NCBI GenBank assembly: GCA_039566865.1 | Contig: CM076951.1 | Location: 19,105,484-19,169,483 of the forward strand | Direction: 5' to 3' | Source: Aurelia coerulea | Taxonomy: Eukaryota; Cnidaria; Scyphozoa; Semaeostomeae; Ulmaridae | Length of the DNA: 64,000 bases | Position numbers and translations under genes: made by a program | The notes under the pieces: model-generated | Database searches by the model: none | What the model was told of the DNA's origin: nothing | What the model saw: only the letters and a program-made list of their open reading frames with translations | Shown: one piece after another, positions 11,415 through 21,061 of the stretch | Layout: every line of letters begins with the position of its first letter | Position numbering within the stretch: position 1 is the first letter of the stretch

Positions 11415-12579
11415 ACTGCAAACTCTGGGGGTTTTTTTGCTTTCTCCAACGTAAAGACTAGTCCATGACCAAATAAACCGTTGATTGCATCTGCACCTGT
11501 GAAAGCAAGAACACGCTTGGCCAATCAAACAGATAGCCTTTCCGATACATAAAAGATCATTTGGCCAGGAAGCTCATGAGCAGCTTGCGCAGCAATTGCA
11601 TCAAGGTCCATATCTTCACTGTTGATTATGATTGGGTTTCGGCATTGCAGGAGCACTTTAGATGCATGAAAGAAAAGCCTCAGGGTGTCGGTGGTGGTAA
11701 TCGGACGGCAGTGGTAATCGGACATTTGCGAAAATATCTCGAAAACCGACACAAAAGTATGTTACAAATGAAATCCATCAAAATGGGTATTTCTTGCTAT
11801 TGAAAGTTAACATTACAGATACTAAGCAACTGTACAAAAAGCCTTCATGAATTTAAAACACGCTAAAGAAGTTGCTTTAGTTGTGCTTGGCAGTGTAGAA
11901 GCTGTCGTTGTGAATATCACACACCAGATTCAAAACTCTGGATCCGTTCCAGAAAGAAGCAAACATCTGAAACAATCACTTGAATTGGATGTCTAGCATT
12001 TAAATAACGCACAGCATTATGCAAAATAATATTGCCAAAATTGATGTATTTTTGGGTCCAAATAAACTGAAATTATGGCCATGATAGGTTTTGGCATCAA
12101 ATATTGTGAAGATAAAATTTTTGGGTTCTTTAGAGGCAATTCCGACTTTCTAACTTGCATTGTGTCGGGATATCTTATGTTCGAGTAAAGAAATAAAATC
12201 AAAAAAAAGTAGCTGATATTTTTTGGTTGCAATGAGACTAAACTGATATTTTTGGGTTTCCTGAAAATTTCTCAAACTGACCTCGTATGCGCATGTATTG
12301 AGTGCTCCTCTGGGACACTGGCTTTCATTTGGTTTGCACTGGCTGTGCTTTATTGGTTTCTCTTGTGTGAGGAAATTGTAACAATCGTTTTCTTTATTGT
12401 CTGATATTGGCCTCTTTGATGAGAACAATCTTCCTTAAAAATGACTGGACCCGCTTTTCACCTTCTTTGTGTGCACTTGAGATCTCTTCAACAAGACTTG
12501 GGGATGCAAGTAATCCAGATTCAAGTGATTGAAGGTGCTTGTGTTGCTCGTCAAAAAGATCACACCTTTCATTTCCCAT
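11415..12579 (-). pseudogene. broken FEN/XPG-like nuclease gene
   Basis: Minus-strand pieces in changing frames. From an ATG at 12579, a 61-codon frame includes SAHKEGEKRVQSFL, like the N-terminal part of a multicopy cnidarian/fish family I recall. Nearer 11750-11415, TDTLRLFFHASK, IIINSEDMDLDAIA and LAFTGADAINGLFGHG follow in order. In the family these read roughly EADTRLxLHA, SxDTDVxVLA and xFTGCDxVSxFxGxGK, which resemble the acidic and GCD motifs of FEN/XPG nucleases. Here the GCD motif has changed to GAD and a stop interrupts the frame near 11528. About 400 bases between the two parts are not readable. Assignment to the FEN fold is my inference from motif spacing. Confidence 0.5.
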
Positions 12580-12593
12580 TTCATTCGTTCATA

Positions 12594-12848
12594 GGAGGTA
12601 GGTAGGTACGTAGGTAATCATATTCAACGTGGCTAGCCTGCGAAAGTCTGAGAGAGACTTATTTCCAGCAGGGGCCACGGATTTTTTACCATCAACCCGC
12701 CGCAGCTACCAGATTTCCCCCACATGGCTCTGGTCGACCCAGGCTAGAGTTACGGACAGTGACCAAACTGTCCAGCGCGGGATTCGAACCTCGGCCGTTC
12801 TGACCTTTGGTTTACGAGTCACTCGCCTTAACCACTCGGCCACGCGCT
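12594..12848 (-). mobile_element. tRNA-derived SINE
   Basis: Read on the minus strand, a tRNA-like head has a perfect A box TGGCCGAGTGG (12842-12832) and B box GGTTCGAATCC (12790-12780). The D-arm wording GTGGCCGAGTGGTTAAGGCG is typical of tRNA-Ser. A body of about 150 bp follows, ending in a tetranucleotide tail of TACC/CCTA repeats at 12618-12594. The T-arm and anticodon arm pair poorly, so this is not a working tRNA. It lies immediately upstream of the ATG of the broken nuclease gene. Internal polymerase III promoter boxes are the only regulatory signal. Confidence 0.8.
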
Positions 12849-13344
12849 TCTCTTTCAAGGTCATCAGTTTCGGTGCCACGACAAGACCCGATACCTGCCA
12901 TGACGGCATAAGGGGCAAAGAACAAAAGTTTTCCGACAAAAAAATCATTAATTACAACAGCAACAACAACAGTTTTACAAACATACGTTGCATTCATGCG
13001 TGATATGACTGAGCCAAGCATTACCTCGCAATCCAATCTTGCAACTCACACAATTAATAAAGATTTATCAACTGCATGCCACAAATTCAATAATTCCTGC
13101 TAGACTTGATCTTTTAACGTTTAAAAAATCATGTTCTTTGCATCATTTCTCCTTCAAAATCTTCCAAAAGTAGACCTGTAAATCATAAAAAATCCGACCA
13201 AAGAGTAAAATTCCAACAAATAGTCTGCAGGGGGCGCTCCTCCCCTGGTGGCTTCGACCCTGGTCGCAACTTTATGTACTACTATTTCAACCAACCAGAA
13301 ACCAGAGAAGGCACCATTCTTTTGTGTTAGAAGCAGTTCTGTCT

Positions 13345-14117
13345 ACAGTGCAAGCTGAGAGCAATTCCCGATGATGGGATAACTCTATGAGTCAATGGTT
13401 TCAAGAACAAGAAGATGTTAAAAACATTGACTATGAATCCGAACCAGAGTCTGATATGAGATGCTTTCAGTCAGCAACTCGGGACCAGATGGTGCAATTG
13501 ATGTTTTTGATTACTAATCATGGATTGACTACTTGACAGGATGTCTAGAACTGCATGTTTCTTCACATCAGCATCCCACTTTATATTTCAGACAGTTCAG
13601 AAACATTTGTTATAATGATACGTAGTTATTTCTGTTAAGGCAGTGACTGCAGCACATGATATGTTAATTCCAATTTTTGACATGGAAAGTTGATAAGTTT
13701 GTTTCAAAAGACAGAAGTATTGCAAAACATTAATCAAATTTGAAATGTTTTGGATCTCAGTGATGTCAGAACTGCATGCTTTGTATCTTTTTTGTGACTT
13801 CATCAATGCTCAGTGATGTCATAACACAAATTTCGGATATCATCAAAATAGGATTTAGTTTACATCAATCGAAAGCTTGTCTCACAAGGAGTCGAATGGT
13901 GCATTACTTGGATGAATTCGACTAATCTGTCCCGAGTTATGACCGTAAAATGGATTATCTAGGTGCCAATCTTATGACGTCATTTCCGGCCAACGCCCAT
14001 CGAAAATCAAAATGTACCCAGGCCCATTTTGTAGAGCATACTTTAAAATACCAAAAGAAACTTTCAAAACAAGGTCTCCTAAAAGTTGTCACGGGACCGT
14101 AGATTTCGACCCAACTA
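13345..14117. repeat. right terminal inverted repeat of the 4-kb element
   Basis: Reverse-complement partner of 10101-10885. It contains a 49-codon plus-strand frame (ATG at 13387, stop at 13536) with an acidic segment DYESEPESDMRCF; the equivalent frame in the left arm is not open in the same way. It could be an N-terminal exon of the lost transposon gene, but nothing supports translation. Confidence 0.85.
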
Positions 14118-14143
14118 ACAAGGGACGAAGTGTCATGAGTCTA

Positions 14144-14964
14144 GCCATCTTTAGCGTAATCGTCTATTTCGCGGCATAACCTCGTTTTCAATACACGACG
14201 ACGAAACCAGGTTTTGTCGCACATCTTCATCTGACTGAAGCTCAGAGTTGTTCCGCGACAGGATTTGACTGGAAGGAATCTATATCTATGGTCGGGCCTA
14301 AATTTTTACAAAACTTAATATTTTTTTGTTTTGAAACTTCCACGAGGGCACAGGTACTGACCATGAAGATTACTTTACTATGGAACATTTTATGGAATTT
14401 GTAAGGAACTCTGAGTACTAAGCATGACTAAGCATCTGATAATTCTAAGAAACTTTCACTCATATGAAACTTATGTGTGTCAAGAACAAAAATATTTTGG
14501 CGCGCTTTTTTTACTGCAGTTTTCAACATGTCGTAGAGACCGAAGATTTGTGAGTTCGCTGTTTTGATCCGAGTTTTCTCTCCTAGCAACAACAAATTCT
14601 TCCAAGGTTCCAGTGGAATTTAGTATTCCATTAATTACACATTTAGATGGTCTGTCCTGAAGAGCTGCAGTCTGTAAAATATCTATGTAGCTTCACGTTC
14701 CATTACTTCAACTTGGTTGCGCTGGCTTCAGACCATAAAAATGAAACACGGACCAGTCCAGTCAAAGTTATTTTGGCATTTGCTCTTTGGTGAAGTTGTG
14801 AAGTGAATGGGTTCCACCGGATTCATATTTTTCAGTACAGATGCGATCGAAGGAGAATAAGCAAGAAAGGAAAACTGCGATTTAGATCATGTAAAATTCG
14901 GGGTAAAACTCCATTTATATTTTCAAAGGCGAATGTTGACGTAGGTTAAGTATCAGCTGATAAG
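14144..14964. other. gene-free 5' flank of the next gene
   Basis: No domain-bearing frame. The stretch lies just upstream of the candidate first exon at 14965 and may contain its promoter; I see no convincing TATA box. Confidence 0.3.
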
Positions 14965-17880
14965 ATGAGTTGTTTCTTTTCTATCGCAATCCTGTCATGG
15001 ATGTTGATTTGCAATGTGGAAGCCATGATGGGAGAAGGAGAGGATCCAGGCAGGGGCAATGATGAGCGTTATTCGGGAGGACACAAGTTTTCAGCTGAAG
15101 ATCCACTGCATTATTTTCATGAAATGAATCAGTGAGTTACTTTGCTTTATGTTTTAATGCTATAAAATAATTGACGCGTCTGTTTACAGCTAAAATTTCG
15201 AACAGGAGAAAATGGCCTAGCTAGTCACAGCAACACGGGCTTCGTTTATGTTCCGGGGTTACAACTCCCATTCAGTTCTTTGCTCTATTCTCGCCTTGCA
15301 GACTGATTTGATATGGTCTATCACTACAGTTACATGATTTTTTGAAACAGGAAAGATAGTTTTTCAAGTTTTTTATTCAAGGAGGAAAAACGTTCATATT
15401 TTGGAAATTATAATTGACTGATAATTGATTATTGATTGTATTCTTTTTTATTTGTCAGGCTTCTGATGTATCAACTAGCAAAAGCCCACAAGAATAAATC
15501 TACTGAAGAGGCAGATCAAACTTCCCTCAGAGTTTTGCTAAGGCAATTGCTTGACGAATGTGGGTTAAAAGATGTCATGATAAATGATAGGATATATCAA
15601 AGTTTAAAGAAAAAAATTTGGAAAATAATGCAGCAAGGAAAAAAGGTTAAGGGAGGAATCCAGCTTAGAAAATTCACTGACAAGCTTGAACGTGAGCCAT
15701 TTCTGTTGTTAATATATGTTCATGAAACCGAAAAGGACAGAGTTGTGGCAGAAAATGTGTTTCTTAAGGATAATAAATTAAAACTGGAAGAAAAACTCAA
15801 AGAAAAGGCAGAAGAGAATAATAAGTTGAAAACAGATCTGAGTATTGCAAACATGAAAACGAATCATTGGAGAAAGAGATTCAAAAAAGCGGTTGCACAA
15901 TGCATAGCGGAAAACAAGAAAATAAAGACAAGGAAGCAAAAGTTGAAGTAATTTACTGCCAGTACAGAATAAAAAAGAAACTTGAAGCTGAATGCAGGTC
16001 GGCACTGGAGTTCACTGGATTGTATGACTTTGTACCAAGCTCAGTTGAACTGTTTAATCCAGAAACACAGCAATATGAATCTTTATGTCTTCTTGACAAA
16101 GATGAGCTGAAAACCGTTGTACCAGCAGAAGAAAATACAGAACACCAGAAAATAGACAATGTATATTTGATGCTTTACATCAAGGAAAAATTTAATATTT
16201 CGAATATGGCCTGGCATGAAATAGCATACAACTCAAGGGACCTTCCATCAAGTTACAGTTTGAAAAAACGAGTGTCTGCACTGAATGAGAAATGGGACAT
16301 TTTTCCAACCCCTGGTGACACTGAAGGAGTACAAATACAATTTGAAAAAAGCCTTAAGGAGCAAGCATCAAGACTAATGGGGGAAGGTCAAATAGAACTA
16401 GGGCAAAAATTGAAAGTAAACTTTCAGGAGATGGAACAAGGATTGGAAAGAGGTTGCAACTTCTTAATGTAACATACTGTATAATCAATGAGGGTTACAA
16501 GGGAGCAACAGAAAAGGGTAATTACATTCTTGCAATTGTAAAAGCAAAAGATGACTATCAAGGTATTAGGGACAGTTTGGATGATCTACGAAAAGAAATG
16601 GCATCATTAAAATCAGTAAATGTAAAAGAAAATGTTTTTGAGATAGAATATTTTTTAGGAGGAGACTGGACATTTTTGGCAACAGTTTGTGGGGCCAGCA
16701 AACCAGGACTATGCTTGCATTTGGTGTAGATGTCCACGCAATCTAAGGCATGACACAATGAAAAAATGGCCAATGTTGGATGAAGAAAAAGGATCAAGAA
16801 CACTTAAGTCAATTAAAACAAACCATGCTAAAGGGAGAAAGTTTAACTGTCAAAACAAACCTTTGTTTGACTTTATAGAAATTGATCATGTTGTTATTGA
16901 CACATTGCATTTGTTCCTGAGAATATGTGATGTGCTCATTGAAAACTTGATATTGAGAATGAAGACAGAAGATGATATTAAAAAATCTATATTTTCAAGT
17001 GGCTTTGATGTAACTAAATACAAGCACATGAAACATTATGTTGATCTTTTGAATTCACTGGGGATTCCATTTTCATTTGCTACCAACAAGGATTCAAGGA
17101 AGATGGAGTACAGATCATTGAATGGTCCTGAAAAGTTGCTTCTCTTTGATAAAATTAAGATAGCAGATGTGCTGCCAAATTATGAAGATTCAGGGAAACT
17201 CCAGAAACTTTGGGATGATTTTATTCAATTGTATGTTGAGCTCAGGAAATCATTTGATTGTGATGCAACCATTGATGCATTCAAAAAATCAGTTGAAGCG
17301 TGGATAAAGGAATTTCTGTATTTCTATGAAACCCACCAAGTTACACCATATATGCATGCATTTCGATGTCATGTTCCACAATTATTGAATATGTACGGAA
17401 ATATTGCTTTCTTCAACCAACAGGGATTGGAAAAATACAACCACACTGCCTCGAAAGATTATTTTAGATCCACAAATCATAGAGGTATTGAAGCACTGCG
17501 CCAACTGATGCTAAAGAAAAACAGAATCAACCATCTACAGATAATAGGAGCAGAAAGAATAAAAAATAGCTATTGCTGCAGAAACTGCAATGATCTCGGT
17601 CATTCGATAAAAACATGCACTGCAAAGTGTGCAGACTGTCCTGTTTTGATATGTTGTTCTCATCTTTGCAAATTAAATGGAAGGTGGGAAAAGGAATGCA
17701 GCATTATGCATAATGAGAATGCTCTTGAAGAGTTAGCTCCTTGACAGCACAGACAATTTGTTCTATGATGTTGAAATCAAACAAATTGATGCAATCAACA
17801 ATAAATCTGAAGTAAATTTTATTGGGTGTGTTTTTGAAGACTTGGAATGGAATGATTTTTCAGTAGTGGGTGAGATGCAT
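14965..17880 (+). pseudogene. frameshifted transposase-like multicopy gene, two exons
   Basis: Exon 1 runs from an ATG at 14965 to 15131. It encodes a hydrophobic start (MSCFFSIAILSWMLICNVEA) and ends at a GTGAGT donor. A TTTGTCAG acceptor opens exon 2 at 15459, and the phases join (AATCA|G). A coiled-coil Lys/Glu-rich stretch follows at 15730-15950. Then come KLSGDGTRIGKRL-like, YFLGGDWTFLA, YACIWCRCPRN, VVIDTLHLFLRICD, TPYMHAFRCHVPQLL, FNQQGLEKYNHTASK and YFRSTNHRGIEAL blocks, and a Cys-rich tail. Frames change near 15950, 16410, 16700 and 17740, each a one-base event. The last segment (17750-17880) reads LFYDVEIKQIDAINNK. I recall this as a repetitive invertebrate family, perhaps an RNase H-fold transposase; its class is unproven. 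Confidence 0.6.
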
Positions 17881-17940
17881 AATGTTTTTGCACAGTAATT
17901 TTAGAAAGTTGTATGAAAAAAGTACATAAAAGAAATTCAT

Positions 17941-18087
17941 ATGCACAAAGGCAATATATTAAGCTTGTTGGAGTATTTCTGACTTATGTCTTCATCAGAG
18001 TGTGACTTACAAAATGGCACTCTGATGAATGATGAAGACGCTAGTCAGAAAGGCCTCAATATGCTAAATATATTGGTATTTTTGCAT
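17941..18087. repeat. foldback repeat
   Basis: Two ~65-bp arms, one opening ATGCACAAAGGCAATATATT and the other its diverged reverse complement ending ATTTTTGCAT, enclose CTTCATCAGAGTG / CACTCTGATGAA. A hairpin-type MITE with no coding capacity. Confidence 0.6.
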
Positions 18088-18989
18088 TCAAATTTTTTTA
18101 TAGTCTTTGTATTTAGACATAGAGACCTGACCATTCTTCAACTTGTTGACACCCAATAGTTAAATGTGTCACATACTGTAGTACAGTAACCTTTTGTAAT
18201 TGCACTTTTTCCTTAAGTTAAAAGATATATGACATTACAGGCAAAACGAAACTTTACATTAAAGTTGTGCCAGTTTTATGCTTTACAGGAGCACATTCAA
18301 TAATGGGTGTCAACAGAGCACTGTTTGAAACTTCATGTTCAGTTCCATTCAGTTTTATTGTCTAGTCATTACACAGTAGTGCCTCTCTCGCAGTATATAA
18401 GATATAAATTTTCACAGCGAAATTGCAGTATGTTTGGTTATCATAGTTAAATGCTATAATTTCCTAACAAAATACAGTATTATCAAATCCAGTAGATACA
18501 GGAAAGACCCCGGAAAAACCCACACATGAGAGCCATGAGAGGCACCATTCTTTGAGCTTTGCAACTATGACTTACTGTAAGAGCTTTTTTTAAGTTTGCG
18601 AATATTGCATTATTTTGTACATTATACAGCATATCCAGATGGATGTCCTGTTTGCAAATCATTCTAACAAAGAAATGTTAGAGCAAGGGGCTTTAGAAGT
18701 GACAAGCAAGGAGGAATAACACCAGGAAAACATAGGAAACACCTTAGTTCTCAAAATATTCCGAAGATTGCTTAATTGCACAACAAGTGCATCCAGTTTG
18801 CCTTGCCCCTTTGTAGATATTAATTTGATTTAATTTTTGAATGAATATCAAGGATCATCTTCAGGAAAAGTTTAGATTTAGACTTCGGTATCGAATGGAA
18901 AAATTTCAAAAACAGTGTGAGGATGGGAATTATAGTAAATACTGCAAACTCCTTGTTAGTAAGCACACACACACACACACTAAGCGATA
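18088..18989. other. gene-free stretch between convergent genes
   Basis: No gene recognised. It includes a short CA microsatellite at 18964-18980. It lies between the 3' ends of the plus-strand gene and the minus-strand ORF at 19280. Confidence 0.4.
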
Positions 18990-19143
18990 CAGTAAAGTCC
19001 TGCCTTTAAGAAACCAATGTTTTGACCTTATTGTTTTAAGCTTATTGTTCCCCCTTAATTACTCTATTGTTTTCCATTGCTCTCACAAAAATTCCGGGTC
19101 TGAGTTTCTTATTAAGTAGTTTCTTAAAGGCGGGACTTTGTTG
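18990..19143. mobile_element. TA-flanked MITE (TTTAAGAAAC family)
   Basis: Inverted termini CAGTAAAGTCCTGCCTTTAA and its near reverse complement TTAAAGGCGGGACTTTGTTG are flanked by TA on each side (18988-18989, 19144-19145), as in Tc1/mariner insertion. Length 154 bp. The inner TIR word TTTAAGAAAC is shared with the elements at 37430 and 38017. Confidence 0.75.
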
Positions 19144-19279
19144 TATGCATCCCTTAAAAGCACCTAGTATTTATATATGCATTTATAAATTAATATATTA
19201 ACAAAACATAATGTACAGTATACATACAGTAATATATATATACAATGAGAGTGTTATTTATTTGAATACTACTTAAAAT

Positions 19280-20020
19280 TTATTTAGACTCCTCTTCAAA
19301 CATCCTGCGGTTTCCTGTTCCTCTTGTAAATGTAAAAACAAGACAGGGCTTCTCTTCAATCTTACTTGGAAACAGTTTTCCTCCAATGGGCATAAAATCA
19401 GAAAGGGGGTTACTTATCAGAAGCCAGAAGTTGACAGTGCCTTCGCATACTTTGCAGAAGTCACCATTTGAGTTGCGAAATCTAACATTCCATCTTTTTC
19501 CTAATGTTTCATCCAACTCGCGGTTGTTTTCTATGTTGGTACATGAGCGACCTCTTTTTGTCTTTGATTTTCCAAGGTGAGAAAACACTTCCTCAAAAAC
19601 ATCTTCCTCTATCGGTAACGCTATTCGAATCTCAGGGTCCTCTTTTCTGTCAGCTTTCAGTTTTTTTTTAATTTCTAAATGAAGGGAGGAAGAAAACTCT
19701 CTGCAGCGTTCAAGCAATGATTCCTTGCTTGGGGGATCCAGTTTCTGCAGTTTAACGACAGGAAACTCGCCAGATTTGTGGTTTTCGTTGTATGATTGCC
19801 ATTCATCACATTTGTCTGGCCAACCAATAAAATGAATTTTCACTTTCTTATTGACGGCATCGATTTCTTTAATTTCAACATCGTAGAACTTTTTATCCTT
19901 CTTCGGCTGTTTGCAAGGAACTGGCTCTTCAAGATCCTGGTGTCCTGACAGTTCATCGATGAGTCGCAGAACTGGCTTTTTGTCGCGTATAGAGGATCTT
20001 CTTTGCTGTGCGGCAGCCAT
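19280..20020 (-). CDS. chromo-barrel-like protein of a multicopy family
   Basis: An intact 246-codon minus-strand ORF whose first ATG sits in AAAATGGCTGCC, a good Kozak context. Residues about 43-78 (FYDVEIKEIDAVNKK, then KIHFIGWPDKCDEWQSY) look like a chromo-barrel/tudor-knot fold: an aromatic-rich small barrel with the W-D-E-W signature. The rest contains a charged helix (70-130) and a conserved-looking C-terminal part with ELDETLGKRWNVR, NSNGDFCKVCEGTVNFWL and LVFTFTRGTGNRRMF, which I remember from repeated cnidarian proteins of unknown role. It has no intron. It is convergent with the gene at 14965-17880, whose end carries the same FYDVEIK-IDA-NK motif. It could be a transposon accessory protein or a repetitive host gene. 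Confidence 0.65.
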   Translation of the reverse strand: MAAAQQRRSSIRDKKPVLRLIDELSGHQDLEEPVPCKQPKKDKKFYDVEIKEIDAVNKKVKIHFIGWPDKCDEWQSYNENHKSGEFPVVKLQKLDPPSKESLLERCREFSSSLHLEIKKKLKADRKEDPEIRIALPIEEDVFEEVFSHLGKSKTKRGRSCTNIENNRELDETLGKRWNVRFRNSNGDFCKVCEGTVNFWLLISNPLSDFMPIGGKLFPSKIEEKPCLVFTFTRGTGNRRMFEEESK

Positions 20021-20631
20021 TTTAGATTTCAAGAAACGTTTCAAGAATCGTCATTCTCGGTCCCCTGTAACAGTTTGCGCACAACATGCGCAGCGATGTC
20101 CAAGGTTACACTTAGTTTATTTCTTCATGACAAAAACAAATGACAATAAGTTTCATATGTACTGGCTCAAATTCTCGGGGTAAGTTAAGTTATCCATGGG
20201 ATGGGGATATGCCATATTGTACCGGGTACCTTTTTTATGATAGAGTACGGATTTATGGGTATGGTTTTCAAAAATTTTTTAAATTTTCCTAATTTATGGG
20301 TATCGTTTTGTTTAAAGCTTTATTTATGAAGTCAAATCCTTGCATTTTGTGTCAGAAAAACTCTGAGAAAAGCTAGAATTTGGTTGTGCTGGCGCTTACT
20401 TGTGCATGCAATATTAACTCGGGCCTGAAAGGAAGAAAATATCATTAGAATGATTATACATCAATTTTTCAAACTGTGGGGAGGAAGAATAATAATCTTA
20501 CAAATCAGTAAACATTGATCCTGGTCTGCATCTGAAATATTTGAATATATTCAGAAAATGTTACTGTAGCTATGTACAGTATACTGTAAATACAATATTG
20601 CCATCATTCCATATACAATAGAACATTTAGG
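20021..20631. other. gene-free stretch
   Basis: Five-prime flank of the chromo-barrel ORF, then AT-rich sequence up to the LTR. No domain-bearing frame seen. Confidence 0.35.
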
Positions 20632-21053
20632 TGGAAAGCGCAGTTTGACTAAAAATCGGAGGATGAGGCAAGCGACGACAATCATAGTAAATTTATTCAT
20701 CATTCATGTTTGACAAATCCAGTTATATTTACAAAGACAAATCCAGTTTTAAGACATGATCAGTAGTACGTTTATACAGTAGTTCCATACGTATACAGTA
20801 GTAAACACTGTTGGAAATACCCCAACCGTGCGAGTTCACAATTAAAACACATGAATATTCTGGCAAACTTTGATGCAAACTTTATGCAACATCGTAACGT
20901 AATTTCTCTCAATCTAACATAACAACGGTCTACAACGAACTGGCTTCCGCTCGAAGCTTACGACAATCGTTCGATATCAAATAACAAAATATGCATGGGC
21001 TAAAACCCGGACTAATGTCCTTTAGAACTAAAAGTCTACCAATATTTCTTACA
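20632..21053 (-). repeat. 3' LTR of BEL/Pao element
   Basis: On the minus strand the sequence begins TGTAAGAAATATTGGTAG right after a purine tract, as an LTR should, and a terminal CA is found at 20632. An AATAAA polyadenylation signal lies at about 20697-20692. The start is well supported; the end is a guess because no second LTR is present for comparison and no duplication was identified. Confidence 0.6.
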
Positions 21054-21061
21054 CTCCCCCC
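21054..21061 (-). promoter_or_regulatory. polypurine tract
   Basis: GGGGGGAG on the minus strand directly before the TG of the LTR: the usual plus-strand priming site of LTR retrotransposons. Confidence 0.65.

Larger units (their letters stand above)
10101..14117. mobile_element. 4,017-bp long-TIR DNA transposon, Academ-like candidate
   Basis: Boundaries are exact: TAGTTGGGTCGAAATC at the left and GATTTCGACCCAACTA at the right, flanked on both sides by ACA (10098-10100 and 14118-14120). The uninterrupted target is present in MITE A copy 1 (ACA at 956-958), confirming a 3-bp target-site duplication. The inverted repeats are about 780 bp each. The centre holds a broken minus-strand gene with a FEN/XPG-like nuclease signature and a SINE. 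From family knowledge, Academ transposons combine a 3-4 bp duplication with an XPG-type nuclease, which fits. No complete transposase is seen, so this copy is non-autonomous. Confidence 0.75.

Noticed and set aside
12773..12848. Possible functional tRNA-Ser on the minus strand
   Set aside because: A and B boxes are perfect, but the T-stem and anticodon stem do not pair well and the sequence continues into a SINE body and tail.
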